A DNA stretch of 64,000 nt from NCBI GenBank assembly GCA_963682005.1, contig OY820914.1:4464001-4528000 (forward strand), given 5' to 3'. This DNA is from CAIYUC01 sp963682005. GTDB lineage: Bacteria; Bacteroidota; Bacteroidia; Bacteroidales; FEN-979. This document shows, one piece after another, positions 8,884 through 17,328 of the stretch. Each line of letters begins with the position of its first letter. The stretch's first letter is position 1. A program made the translations under genes and the position numbers. Under the pieces are notes generated by a model. The model was not told where the DNA came from, made no database searches, and saw only the letters and a program-made list of their open reading frames with translations.

Positions 8884-8910
8884 GAATTAACATGAAAGAT
8901 TAAACGCTTT

Positions 8911-9009
8911 TTCTTCGTGGCCCTTCGTGTCTTCTTCGTGTTTCTTCGTGCAAGAATTTTTTTTTATTTCACGAAGATCCACGAAGGTTTAAAGAAGTTA
9001 CACGAAGGA
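8911..9009. repeat. Inverted CTTCGTG word array
   Basis: Four or more CTTCGTG words on the left, an A/T-rich centre, then three CACGAAG words on the right. The halves can pair into a long imperfect hairpin. It fills most of the 361-bp gap upstream of the SBBP/FISUMP gene. Confidence 0.75.
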
Positions 9010-9045
9010 AAACGATGAAGATTGATAACACCGGATAATCAATTC

Positions 9046-9197
9046 CGTTTAAATCCGTGTTCGCCAAAGGCGATCAGTGTCATCCGTGTTCCTTTTTTTA
9101 CCACAGAGTTCACAAAGGATCCACAAAGATCATGGAGTTTTGCCCCTATTTTGCATTCCTGCATTTTGCATTATGCATTCCTGCATTCCTGAACTCT
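9046..9197. repeat. Dispersed composite repeat, copy 2
   Basis: Same word order as 2985-3107 (ATCCGTGTT, T-run, ACCACAGAG, GCATTCCTGCATT). It lies just 3' of the T9SS BNR-like gene. Confidence 0.75.
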
Positions 9198-9216
9198 TGT
9201 CTAAAGCCAAATCAGG

Positions 9217-10566
9217 CTAATGGGCCACAACCCATCGGCAATTGCTGACAACCCCGTTCCCGGAAACCACCGAAATCATGTAGACCCCGTTTGAATAGTT
9301 GGATGCATTAAGCCGTATCGACTGAACATCCGGTTCACAAACACGTTCTTCTGTCAGTCTTCCTGTAAGATCATAAATCCTTAGTGTTTTCCTTTGGCTA
9401 AGGAAGGCGGATGGGAAGGAAACCACGGCATCCGCGCTGCTCGGGTTGGGTATGACGGATAGCTGTTCCGGGGTATTGAGCTTTTCATGTATCGCAGTTA
9501 ACACACCGGTATATTTGTATATATTGCTATCATTATGGTACCTGCCGCTCAACCATCCTGTAGCTGCATCTTTAAAATATATATAATTCATGGATCGGGT
9601 AACCGTATCAATGGGTGACAGGGATTCAAAGTTATCTGATGTGAAGTATATATAACTGTGGTTGAAGTCTGCAGTATCAGCAGCGGACAGTATATAGGCT
9701 CCCGCCATTCCCTCAATGCGACTGATGCCAGGTGCCCATAAGGCTGGCAGCGGATTAAAGAGGGTCCAGGTTTCGCCGCCGTCGATAGTTTTATAATAGC
9801 TGGTTTGTAATCTGCCTTTTTCATAAAACACGCCGTTTTGCAGATCAGTGAAACAAACAGTCCAAAGCCCGAACGTACCCGCCTGGACGTTTGATACAGT
9901 CCAGTGAAGACCTTTGTCAACAGACTTGAAGCATCGGCCCAATGAACTGCCGAACCAAATGGTATTTCCAATGCAGGCAAATGACTTGCCCCCCAAAGCA
10001 GCTTCACCTGTAATAATCGACGGGATATTCGCCTGGGGCACCCTCGTCCATGTATTTCCTCCATTCGTTGAAATCTGAATGTCATAATATCCGCCGGCCG
10101 GGTCTCCCAACGCAATCAGCGTATCCTGTCCGAAAAGATGAATGAAGTCGCCAAAACTGCCTGCAAATTCTGTTGTCGTTTTGTTCGCCCAATTGATTCC
10201 TCCATCGGTTGTTTTCCATACAGAACCACCGCCGGTATTCAGGTCGGCAACCATGTAGTAGCAGTTGTTTTCATCCCCCGCTTCAACATCCATCATGAAA
10301 GGACTGCCCGTAACCGGGAGAGGCAACTCTTGCCATGAGTTCCCGCCGTCCGACGTTTTAATGGCAACAGAATAGGGCATCGCGAGGAAGGTTGTCGGGT
10401 TATCTCTTCGCGTTGCAACCCAAACCGTGTTTTCGTCAACGATGGAAACAACATCCGGGGTATGGAAGGTATTATCATTCGTGTAGTTCAATGGCATGGC
10501 CACAAACTGTGCTTGTCCGAACTGAATGAGGCAAACAAGTACAATAAAAAGATAGAATTTTTTCAA
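9217..10566 (-). CDS. BNR/sialidase-like beta-propeller protein with T9SS type A sorting domain
   Basis: 449 residues from a TTG at 10566. A signal peptide (KKFYLFIVLVCLIQFGQAQ) is followed by propeller blades with SxDxGxTW-type Asp-box motifs (TSDGGNSW, TTDGGINW, TIDGGETW), which mark BNR/Ycf48-like folds. The last 80 residues are a T9SS type A sorting domain (SVIPNPSSADA, RIYDLTGRL, NGVYMISV), so the protein should cross the outer membrane by the type IX system. I placed the start three codons inside the longest frame because the upstream TTG lies in a TAAATTTG -7 box. The ligand is unknown; the Asp boxes alone do not prove sialidase activity. Confidence 0.85.
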   Translation of the reverse strand: MKKFYLFIVLVCLIQFGQAQFVAMPLNYTNDNTFHTPDVVSIVDENTVWVATRRDNPTTFLAMPYSVAIKTSDGGNSWQELPLPVTGSPFMMDVEAGDENNCYYMVADLNTGGGSVWKTTDGGINWANKTTTEFAGSFGDFIHLFGQDTLIALGDPAGGYYDIQISTNGGNTWTRVPQANIPSIITGEAALGGKSFACIGNTIWFGSSLGRCFKSVDKGLHWTVSNVQAGTFGLWTVCFTDLQNGVFYEKGRLQTSYYKTIDGGETWTLFNPLPALWAPGISRIEGMAGAYILSAADTADFNHSYIYFTSDNFESLSPIDTVTRSMNYIYFKDAATGWLSGRYHNDSNIYKYTGVLTAIHEKLNTPEQLSVIPNPSSADAVVSFPSAFLSQRKTLRIYDLTGRLTEERVCEPDVQSIRLNASNYSNGVYMISVVSGNGVVSNCRWVVAH

Positions 10567-10572
10567 GGCGGT

Positions 10573-10580
10573 CAAATTTA
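10573..10580 (-). promoter_or_regulatory. -7 box TAAATTTG abutting the start codon
   Basis: Perfect TAnnTTTG only 6 nt before the proposed TTG start at 10566, which implies a very short or absent leader. Confidence 0.5.
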
Positions 10581-10623
10581 GGTGTTAGATATCCAAAGGA
10601 AAAGATCCGTTTCCGGTTTCACT

Positions 10624-10878
10624 TTAGTTTTTCACTTTTAACTCTATTAATTGGCTTTCCTCATACAAAAATTCCGGGTCTAAGTCCGCTTCATTATCCC
10701 ATTCAATCGTATCGAAACTTACATGGACAGTATTGAATAAAGCTACGTCTTTTAATTCCTGAAAAATTCCAAAATTAAGATATGGTTTCATATCAAATTG
10801 ACGAATCTCCCCATTTTCAAATGTTAAATGCAGGAGATAATTGGTGGTGGGCTTAACCTCTTTTATTGATAAGTACAT
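10624..10878 (-). CDS. DUF2442 protein
   Basis: 84 residues of the DUF2442 type. The fold signature is visible as a two-stranded start (LLHLTFENGEIRQFD), then F-x-x-L and a DTIEW-D motif before an acidic end (DLDPEFLYEES). DUF2442 genes are often found next to DUF4160 genes, as here, with a 5-nt gap; such pairs have been proposed as toxin-antitoxin-like modules. Both genes are on the minus strand and probably cotranscribed, with the DUF4160 gene first. Biochemical function not known. Confidence 0.8.
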   Translation of the reverse strand: MYLSIKEVKPTTNYLLHLTFENGEIRQFDMKPYLNFGIFQELKDVALFNTVHVSFDTIEWDNEADLDPEFLYEESQLIELKVKN

Positions 10879-10883
10879 AATGT

Positions 10884-11150
10884 CTATTTTAAAGGTTCAA
10901 TTGCGAATGGTTTTTCCCCATTCTGACATAATTTCCAATTAGCAAGCAATTCCTCCGTGTGGATTTCAATCCATGCCGTAACCAATCGTAAATGTCTCGG
11001 AGGAAGTTGACCTTCAATAATTTCACAGGTATTAATATCAATTACCGCCTTCAAATCCTGATAAAATACATGTATATGAGGTGGATTATGTTCTTTTGGC
11101 GCAAAATACATTCGGATTATAATCCCGAAGAACATTGAAAGAGTCGGCAT
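10884..11150 (-). CDS. DUF4160 protein
   Basis: 88 residues starting at the internal Met of MPTLSMFFG. The family hallmark PPHIHVFYQD is at about residues 24-33, preceded by the I-x-M-Y/F strand (IIRMYFAPKEH), and the C-terminal helix is W-rich (VTAWIEIHTEELLANW). DUF4160 proteins are small single-domain proteins usually paired with DUF2442, as here. A toxin-antitoxin-like role is an inference from pairing, not shown by the sequence. The longer frame that starts at 11198 lacks family similarity in its first 16 residues. Confidence 0.8.
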   Translation of the reverse strand: MPTLSMFFGIIIRMYFAPKEHNPPHIHVFYQDLKAVIDINTCEIIEGQLPPRHLRLVTAWIEIHTEELLANWKLCQNGEKPFAIEPLK

Positions 11151-11218
11151 AAGGTTAGGTTTTGTTACAAAGGTAGTGATGCAATGAGAAAATTGCAAAT
11201 TACCTGAACTTCAAACTT

Positions 11219-11313
11219 CGTTAATCCTTATTCCTTTTTGTTTTTTACCACAAAGATCACAGAGTTTCTCCCCTATTTTGCATTCCTGCATTTTGCATTA
11301 TGCATTCCTGCAT
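11219..11313. repeat. Dispersed composite repeat, copy 3
   Basis: Shorter version of 2985-3107: TTCCTTTTTG, ACCACAAAGATCACAGAG, then GCATTCCTGCATTTTGCATT words. Confidence 0.7.
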
Positions 11314-11424
11314 TCTGCATCCATGCTTACCGGTCAAATTGTCATCATTTTTTCATTGCATTCTTCACCCGTCCTGGTCATATGGTGATCCCATTGTGAA
11401 CCCGTTCAAAGTTCGTCCGTTATA

Positions 11425-11656
11425 GAGTGAAAAGTGAAGAGTGAAAAGTGAAGAGTGAAAAGTGAAGAGTGAAGAGTATATGATTACTTTTCACTTTACG
11501 TTTTTCACTTTACGTTTTTCACTTTACGTTTTTCACTTTACGTTTTTCACTTTACGTTTTTCACTTTACGTTTTTCACTTTACGTTTTTCACTTTACGTT
11601 TTTCACTTTACGTTTTTCACTTTACGTTTTTCACTTTACGTTTTTCACTTTTACCA
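11425..11656. repeat. Mirrored word array: AGTGAAAAGTGAAG units facing a 14-nt TTTTTCACTTTACG tandem
   Basis: On the left, AGTGAAAAGTGAAG/AGTGAAGAGTGA words (11425-11477). After a 10-nt centre come about 12 copies of TTTTTCACTTTACG (11486-11656). The two halves are partly complementary. An open frame over the array (71 residues of a repeated heptad-like string) is a by-product. The array ends about 8 nt from the stop codon of the minus-strand FakA-FakB-like gene. Confidence 0.85.
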
Positions 11657-11663
11657 TTTAGTC

Positions 11664-13469
11664 CTATTCAAACATAATGGAAATACACGTCACGCCGGGA
11701 CCGGCATTGGCGACGAGGACAGGGGATGCATGTTCGACAAAAACAGGTTTCTTGCCAAGGATCCGCTCAAGTTCGGCAGAATACCATTCAACCGCAGGAA
11801 GGTTGTTGCAGTGGGTGATCGCATAATTCCAGACTTTCCTTCCACGGGCCAGTCTCTCAATGCTTTTCACTGCTTTTTTCATGGACCCTTTAGACGACAT
11901 AGACTTGCTGATCATAAAGGTTTTTCCTTCCTTGTCAAGAGCAATCACCGGTTTCAGGTCAAGCATCCGGCCGATGAAGCTTTTCAGCGGACTGACCCTC
12001 CCCGACTTTACGATATATTTCAGGGTTGTGACACTCACCCGGATCACTGATTTTTCAATCCATTCATCCACACAGGAAATGACATCTTCATATTTCCGGC
12101 CTTTTTCAATCGCATCTGCTGTCCTCATCAGGATAAGCCCAAGCGAAGCCGTCGTTGTTTTTGAGTTGAAGGCTTTCATCGGCTTGCCTGTTCGTTCCGA
12201 AACCTCTTTTGCCGCCTTCTCGCTGTTATAGCTTGTTCCGCTCAGACCCTGGCTGATATTCACCCCGATCACGGATTCATATTGTGTTCCCAGATATTCA
12301 TATTTATTCTGGAAGTCCTTGAAGGCTGGTTGCGCGGATGTCGGCGAATGCTCGCTTTTTTCAAGCATGGTATAGAACTGCTGTGGCTGCATGGTGATCC
12401 GGTCGAGGAAAAAGGTATCGCCGAAATGGATCGTCAGCGGAACAACATGGATCTGGTAACGGTCAAGGATCTCCTTCGGCAGATCGCAGGTGGAATCTGT
12501 CAGGAGTGCAATCTCCGCCTTCCGGTTATAGCGGATCTCTTTCTGAAGGATCATGTCGTCGACCTTCTGGAACGTGATGGAACCGAATTTCTGAAGAATG
12601 GAGAATAATTCAGCCGGGAAATCGGTATGCACATGGACCCTCATTTTCTGCGGCGAACCTGCGATCACATGCGAATCACCGCAATGGTTGATCATCCCGA
12701 GGATCTTTTCCTTTTCAAGATCTTGTCCGCTGATCAGTGCTTCGGTGCAATACCTGAAGGTCACCTCATCATGGGAAACAGCATCGGTATTGATATCTTC
12801 CAGTTCAGCCTGGGTATGGAAGGTAATGTTTTTTGCTGTATCGCCGTTGGTGAGAAAATCCAGGATCCCTTCAAGCCATACGACAAACCCCTTGGCACCT
12901 GCATCCACCACATGGGAGCGGCTCAGCACCTCGAGTTTTTTGGTGGTCTGTGCCAGCGACTCCAGCGCTTTTTCATAAGCCTCGATCAACAGCCGGATGA
13001 AGTCATCGATGATATCCTTGAAATCATAAAGATAATCCGCCCATTCCCGGATAACGGTAAGAATCGTCCCTTCCACCGGGTTTGAGATCGCATCATAAGC
13101 ATAGGCCACGGCATTTTTTACACTCACGGCAAATGACCGCGTATCCAGGCTTTGGTCCGTTTTGATCTCATTGCTGAATCCATAAAGGAACTGGGCAAAG
13201 ATGATCCCTGAATTGCCCCTTGCCCCGGTGATGGCAGCATCGGCAAGTGCTACAGCCGTCATTTTTGGATTGTCGGTAGGAATGATCGCATCCATGATCG
13301 AACGCATGGTTGATGCCAGATTGGTCCCGGTATCAGCATCCGCAACAGGAAAAACATTGATCTTGTTGAGCAGTTTCTGATTGTCAAAGATCCTTTGAGC
13401 ACCGGCAAGGAAACTGTAATAAAGCTGCTTCCCATCCAACTCCCTTATCTTCTCTACTGGTTCTGTCAA
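11664..13469 (-). CDS. DAK2-DegV fusion protein (FakA-FakB-like fatty acid kinase)
   Basis: 601 residues. Residues about 1-200 form a DAK2/DhaL kinase domain (NKINVFPVADADTGTNL, where the Asp residues bind Mg-ATP). Residues about 230-305 match the FakA middle domain (TFRYCTEALISG, GDSHVIAG, RVHVHTDFP). Residues about 315-600 are a DegV fatty-acid-binding domain (LLTDSTCDLP, TSAQP, SQGLSGTS). In the well-studied Fak system the kinase FakA and carrier FakB are separate and phosphorylate exogenous fatty acids; here both are on one chain and the FakA C-terminal domain is missing. The start is TTG, supported by a TATTTTTG box at 13493-13500. Confidence 0.88.
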   Translation of the reverse strand: MTEPVEKIRELDGKQLYYSFLAGAQRIFDNQKLLNKINVFPVADADTGTNLASTMRSIMDAIIPTDNPKMTAVALADAAITGARGNSGIIFAQFLYGFSNEIKTDQSLDTRSFAVSVKNAVAYAYDAISNPVEGTILTVIREWADYLYDFKDIIDDFIRLLIEAYEKALESLAQTTKKLEVLSRSHVVDAGAKGFVVWLEGILDFLTNGDTAKNITFHTQAELEDINTDAVSHDEVTFRYCTEALISGQDLEKEKILGMINHCGDSHVIAGSPQKMRVHVHTDFPAELFSILQKFGSITFQKVDDMILQKEIRYNRKAEIALLTDSTCDLPKEILDRYQIHVVPLTIHFGDTFFLDRITMQPQQFYTMLEKSEHSPTSAQPAFKDFQNKYEYLGTQYESVIGVNISQGLSGTSYNSEKAAKEVSERTGKPMKAFNSKTTTASLGLILMRTADAIEKGRKYEDVISCVDEWIEKSVIRVSVTTLKYIVKSGRVSPLKSFIGRMLDLKPVIALDKEGKTFMISKSMSSKGSMKKAVKSIERLARGRKVWNYAITHCNNLPAVEWYSAELERILGKKPVFVEHASPVLVANAGPGVTCISIMFE

Positions 13470-13492
13470 TTTCTCTGCTTTGAATTAAACGG

Positions 13493-13500
13493 CAAAAATA
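13493..13500 (-). promoter_or_regulatory. -7 box TATTTTTG
   Basis: Perfect TAnnTTTG 24 nt before the TTG start of the DAK2-DegV gene; it supports the TTG start because no in-frame ATG lies between. Confidence 0.5.
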
Positions 13501-13580
13501 GTAAAATATTCAATATTTAATATATGACAATATGAAAGCGGCGAAAATTTTCCGAAATTCCCGGATAAAGCGCGGACAGG

Positions 13581-14102
13581 TTATTTAAGTTTTTTGCAGT
13601 GATCCAACTTGCCTGAAGCAATGATTTCATTCAGTTCTTTCACCGGGTCGGCATACTGCGACCGGCTGCCGCACTGGTACATATCGGTCAGGGGATCTGC
13701 ATTAATTATCCTGCCGAACAGTTCTTCAGATGTGGGTGTTTTTTCCAGCCTGGAATAAGCTTCATAGGAAAATTCGGTAAATGCCACACCTGGTCCGATC
13801 CCCCTGTTATCAAGGTAAAAACCATCCTTCAGCTCTGTCGGATAAGCCAGTTCTCCCTTATAATAGACATCCTTAATATCGGGATAAGAGCTGATGGCAG
13901 ATTTGTCTTCAGTAAGGTTCACCGGAACGTTCTTATAAAAATTCTCTTTTGTCCGGTAAATGATACACGGAGCCGATGCTACGACCGCCTGCTTTTGTTT
14001 TTCAGGTGTAACTGCAGCGGCAGGGGTTACTTTTTTCGAACAGGATAACCACAGGGTTGAAGAAATGAACAGTAAAATTAAATATCTGAATATGTATACC
14101 AT
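13581..14102 (-). CDS. Putative lipoprotein of unknown function
   Basis: 173 residues with a short basic start, a hydrophobic stretch and a lipobox (TLWLSC, Cys at residue 21), so it is probably lipidated and anchored in an envelope membrane. A Pro/Ala-rich linker follows. The mature part has two Cys (APCIIY, YQCGS) and no domain I recognise. The stop is followed by an A/T-rich gap to the DAK2-DegV gene. It is divergent from the DUF1573 gene and the two share the 158-bp upstream region. Confidence 0.75.
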   Translation of the reverse strand: MVYIFRYLILLFISSTLWLSCSKKVTPAAAVTPEKQKQAVVASAPCIIYRTKENFYKNVPVNLTEDKSAISSYPDIKDVYYKGELAYPTELKDGFYLDNRGIGPGVAFTEFSYEAYSRLEKTPTSEELFGRIINADPLTDMYQCGSRSQYADPVKELNEIIASGKLDHCKKLK

Positions 14103-14213
14103 AAAGGGTGGGTTACGATTATGTTTGCAAATACAAAATTAAAACAGAATGTATATTTTTCTTTGCCGGCGTTACAATATTATCATCTTTTTTTCAACAC
14201 CGGAAATATTTAT

Positions 14214-14221
14214 TAATTTTG
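14214..14221 (+). promoter_or_regulatory. -7 box TAATTTTG
   Basis: Perfect TAnnTTTG 40 nt before the ATG at 14262; a T-rich stretch lies about 18 nt upstream as a possible weak -33 element. Confidence 0.5.
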
Positions 14222-14261
14222 TGACCTTGAAACGGAATACTAACCTTAATTCAAAAAGCAT

Positions 14262-14795
14262 ATGCAAAAATTGATCTTATCACTGGTTGTAGTGATGTTT
14301 ATCGGCTTAAGCTTACAAGCCCAGGAAAAACCGCAACCGGCTCAACAGCCGATACAATCTGCCCAACCGGCACAGAATGCACAGCCCCAGCAGCCGGCAG
14401 CACCGGATAATCCAAATGCACCGGAGATCGTCTTTGAAAAAACGGTTCATGATTATGGTACATTGGTTCAGGGTGCCGACGGAACTTGTGAATTTAAATT
14501 TACCAACAACGGGAAAGAACCCCTGATCCTGTCAAAACCTCAATCCTCCTGTGGATGCACAGTTCCGACATGGCCCCAGGAACCCATTCTTCCGGGGAAA
14601 AGCGATGTGATCAAGGTAACCTATGCAACACACAACATCGGCCCGATCAACAAAACCGTTACGGTTAATTCCAACGCCAAGAACGGCCGTGTTGTTCTTT
14701 CAATCAAAGGTAATGTGATCGCAAAACCTGCTGAGAATGTTCCTGAGAAAACGAATGACAAGAGCGCTACACCTGCAACCCCGATAAATAAATAA
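14262..14795 (+). CDS. DUF1573 domain protein, exported
   Basis: 177 residues. A signal peptide (residues 1-20, ending LQAQ) is followed by a Gln/Pro/Ala-rich linker (about 21-55) and a DUF1573 domain (about 56-150: VFEKTVHDYGTL, FKFTNNGKEPLIL, SSCGCTVP, PGKSDVIKVTY), an Ig-like fold common in Bacteroidota exported proteins. The C-terminus is a Lys/Pro/Thr-rich tail. The gene is 9 nt upstream of the aminotransferase gene and probably cotranscribed with it. The molecular role of DUF1573 is not settled. Confidence 0.88.
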   Translation: MQKLILSLVVVMFIGLSLQAQEKPQPAQQPIQSAQPAQNAQPQQPAAPDNPNAPEIVFEKTVHDYGTLVQGADGTCEFKFTNNGKEPLILSKPQSSCGCTVPTWPQEPILPGKSDVIKVTYATHNIGPINKTVTVNSNAKNGRVVLSIKGNVIAKPAENVPEKTNDKSATPATPINK

Positions 14796-14804
14796 CAAGA
14801 TATT

Positions 14805-16004
14805 ATGCCACAGATTTCGCTGAAAGGCAAAACGATGCCAGCTTCCCCAATAAGGAAGCTGGTTCCGTTTTCAGAAGAAGCCAAAAAAAGAGGAACAAAG
14901 GTTTACCACCTGAATATTGGCCAACCCGATATTGAAACCCCGAAAAACGTGATCGACAAGATCCGGAACACAGACATAAAGGTTGTTGAATACAGCCATT
15001 CAGCCGGTATCTTATCCTACCGGAAGAAACTTGTCGAGTATTACAAAAAATGCGGAATTGAAGTCTCCGCCGAGAATATGATCGTCACCACAGGCGGATC
15101 AGAAGCCATCCTGTTCGCGATGAACAGTTGTCTCGACGCCGGCGATGAGGTGATCATCCCGGAACCTTTTTATGCCAACTATAACGGGTTCTCACTCACT
15201 TCCGGCGTCGTGGTGAAACCCATCGATTCATTTATCGAAGATGGATTTGCACTGCCGCCAATGAAGGTTTTCGAAGAAGCCATTACCCCGAAGACCAAGG
15301 CGATCATGATCTGCAACCCGAACAATCCGACCGGTTACCTGTATTCCAAAGAAGAGCTTGAACTCCTGAAAGAGATCGTCCTGAAACATGATCTCTTTCT
15401 CTTTGCAGACGAGGTTTACCGCGAATTCACCTACGACGGAAGGAAACATTATTCGGTCATGAACCTGGAAGGGATCGATGATCATGTTGTGCTTCTCGAT
15501 TCCGTATCCAAAAGATACAGCCTGTGCGGTGCCAGGATCGGTGTGCTGATCTCAAAGAACATGGATGTCGTTTGTACAGCCCTGAAATTCGCCCAGGCAC
15601 GGCTCAGCCCGCCTACCTTCGGCCAGATCGCCAGTGAAGAAGCCATCAATACCCCCGAATCATACTTCAGCGAGGTTCTCGCCGAATACCATAAGAGAAG
15701 GAATATCGTTGTCGAGTCGATCAATATAATGGAAGGATGTTTCTGTCCTCAACCCGGCGGAGCCTTTTATGCCGTTGCCCGGTTGCCCATCGACAATTCC
15801 GATCGTTTCTGCCAATGGCTTCTGACCGATTTCAGCTTTGAGGGACAAACCGTGATGCTCGCCCCCGCCACCGGCTTCTATTCAACCCCCGGCCGCGGCC
15901 TTGACGAAGTACGCATCTCCTATGTCCTGAACCTGAACGATCTGAAAGGTGCCATGAAATGCCTTGAGGAAGCGCTTAAGGTCTATCCCGGAAGAAAACA
16001 ATGA
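14805..16004 (+). CDS. PLP-dependent aminotransferase, class I/II (aspartate aminotransferase-like)
   Basis: 399 residues, full family length. Visible motifs: GQPDIETP near the start, GGSEAILFAMN (about 97-107), NPNNPTG (about 171-177), the ADEVYREF loop, and SVSKRYSLCGARIG with the PLP lysine at about residue 236. These fit fold-type I aminotransferases that move an amino group between an amino acid and a 2-oxo acid. The exact substrate cannot be fixed from sequence; aspartate is the usual annotation. The stop codon lies inside the GAATGAAG word array that starts at 16001. Confidence 0.9.
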   Translation: MPQISLKGKTMPASPIRKLVPFSEEAKKRGTKVYHLNIGQPDIETPKNVIDKIRNTDIKVVEYSHSAGILSYRKKLVEYYKKCGIEVSAENMIVTTGGSEAILFAMNSCLDAGDEVIIPEPFYANYNGFSLTSGVVVKPIDSFIEDGFALPPMKVFEEAITPKTKAIMICNPNNPTGYLYSKEELELLKEIVLKHDLFLFADEVYREFTYDGRKHYSVMNLEGIDDHVVLLDSVSKRYSLCGARIGVLISKNMDVVCTALKFAQARLSPPTFGQIASEEAINTPESYFSEVLAEYHKRRNIVVESINIMEGCFCPQPGGAFYAVARLPIDNSDRFCQWLLTDFSFEGQTVMLAPATGFYSTPGRGLDEVRISYVLNLNDLKGAMKCLEEALKVYPGRKQ

Positions 16005-16079
16005 AGAATGAAGAATTAAGAATGAAGAATGAAAAAATGGCTTATCTGATTAATTTTTCATTTTTCATTCTTAATTCAT
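16001..16079. repeat. GAATGAAG word array forming a hairpin between convergent genes
   Basis: Left half ATGAAGAATGAAGAATTAAG plus two further GAATGAA words; right half ATTTTTCATTTTTCATTC then TTAATTCAT. The halves pair as a long A/T-rich hairpin that could end transcription from both sides. The aminotransferase TGA (16002-16004) is inside the array; the NamZ-like stop is 7 nt from the other end. Its first 23 nt are repeated in coding sequence at 3661. Confidence 0.75.
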
Positions 16080-16085
16080 ATCTCT

Positions 16086-17255
16086 TTATTCCGGATAGAT
16101 CAAATACTTCTTCCTGATCTCCTTAAACCGATCAAGGCCTTCCTGCCATGATTGACGGATCTCTGATTCAGGCTTGTTCCCGATGATCTGGGCGCGAAGT
16201 GATGCCGTCCCCGCAAGTTTTTCGAAATAATCATTGAAAAAATCCGGCTGACTTCTCATGTCGATGAATCCCATAAGCAGCCAGGAAAGATTGAGCCTCC
16301 CCATTAATTTCGGATGTGTTGAATAAAAGGTACGGAGATCGAGTCCCCGGCAAAGTTGGCCTTTATATAGCGGGTTGACCCCTTTTATCCTGCTTTCCGG
16401 AACAAATGAAAACGAGAAGCCTTTCATTTCGGGACTGCCGAATATTTCAAACGGGAGGTCAGTTCCCCGTCCGACACTCATTTTCGTTCCTTCAAACAGG
16501 CAGAGTGATGGATACAGGTAAACCGCATTCATATTCCGAAGATTCGGCGATGGACTGAGCGACAGCATGCAGCGCGCCGAATGGGCGTACTCCCTTAGAT
16601 GGATCACCTGCAGCTCACAGATGACATGGTTTTTCAGCCATCCCTCCCCGTTAACCATTTGAGCATACTCGCCAATGGTCATCCCATAAACGATCGGAAC
16701 AGGATGCAACCCGACGAAGGATACAAATGCTTCCTCCATAACCGGGCCGTCGATATAAAATCCATTCGGATTGGGCCTGTCGAGCAGGATCATCGGGATA
16801 TTGCTCTCGGAGCAGGCTTCCATGACATAGGTAAGTGTCGAAATATAGGTGTAAAACCTCACCCCCACGTCCTGGAGGTCGAAAAGCACAAGATCGATAT
16901 CCTCCAGGTCGGTCTTTGCGGGTTTCTTTTTCTTTCCGTACAACGAAATCACCGGGATCTTCGTGGCTGAATCCACCGTATTGGGAACAGTCTCACCTGC
17001 TTCGGAGAAATGCCGGAACCCATGTTCAGGACAAAATATCAGGGACACCTTTACGCCGAGACTGAGAAGCGTGTCAACCAGGTGCACTTTTCCAACCATT
17101 GACGACGGATTGGCAACCACCGCAATATTTTTGTTCCTGAGTAGAGGAAGATACTCGCCGGTCATTTCATCCCCGCATTTAACCTGGCCAAGCATGCATG
17201 CCGGTATCAAGGTAAGAAAGAGGGTTAGTTGCAGAATGATTGATTGTGTTTTCAT
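16086..17255 (-). CDS. DUF1343 / NamZ-like exo-beta-N-acetylmuramidase
   Basis: 389 residues from the ATG at 17255, which gives a proper signal peptide (MKTQSIILQLTLFLTLIPAC). The DUF1343 signature is visible: VVANPSSMVG, FCPEHGFRH, GKKKKP, VLFDLQDVGVRFYTYISTL and LDRPNPNG. Characterised NamZ enzymes remove terminal MurNAc from peptidoglycan fragments in recycling, so an extracytoplasmic cell-wall role is likely. A Cys at the end of the signal peptide could make it a lipoprotein, though the lipobox is poor. The longer frame up to 17453 runs into the divergent permease gene and was not used. Confidence 0.88.
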   Translation of the reverse strand: MKTQSIILQLTLFLTLIPACMLGQVKCGDEMTGEYLPLLRNKNIAVVANPSSMVGKVHLVDTLLSLGVKVSLIFCPEHGFRHFSEAGETVPNTVDSATKIPVISLYGKKKKPAKTDLEDIDLVLFDLQDVGVRFYTYISTLTYVMEACSESNIPMILLDRPNPNGFYIDGPVMEEAFVSFVGLHPVPIVYGMTIGEYAQMVNGEGWLKNHVICELQVIHLREYAHSARCMLSLSPSPNLRNMNAVYLYPSLCLFEGTKMSVGRGTDLPFEIFGSPEMKGFSFSFVPESRIKGVNPLYKGQLCRGLDLRTFYSTHPKLMGRLNLSWLLMGFIDMRSQPDFFNDYFEKLAGTASLRAQIIGNKPESEIRQSWQEGLDRFKEIRKKYLIYPE

Positions 17256-17298
17256 AGCGTGTTGGTTATGCCTTCCGGCCGCGCAAAGCAAATTTTCA

Positions 17299-17306
17299 TA
17301 CATTTG
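17299..17306 (+). promoter_or_regulatory. -7 box TACATTTG
   Basis: Perfect TAnnTTTG 23 nt before the TTG start of the permease at 17329. Confidence 0.45.
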
Positions 17307-17328
17307 TGCAAAGTAAAGAAAATCTCCA

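Noticed and set aside
9217..10566. Assignment as sialidase
   Set aside because: Asp-box repeats occur in many propellers and no sialidase catalytic residues were recognised.
11462..11677. 71-residue open frame of repeated Phe/Thr/Leu/Arg
   Set aside because: It is a direct translation of the 14-nt tandem array and has no start signal or relatives.
12598..13085. Plus-strand open frames over the DAK2-DegV gene
   Set aside because: They are antisense shadows of a gene with clear domain motifs.
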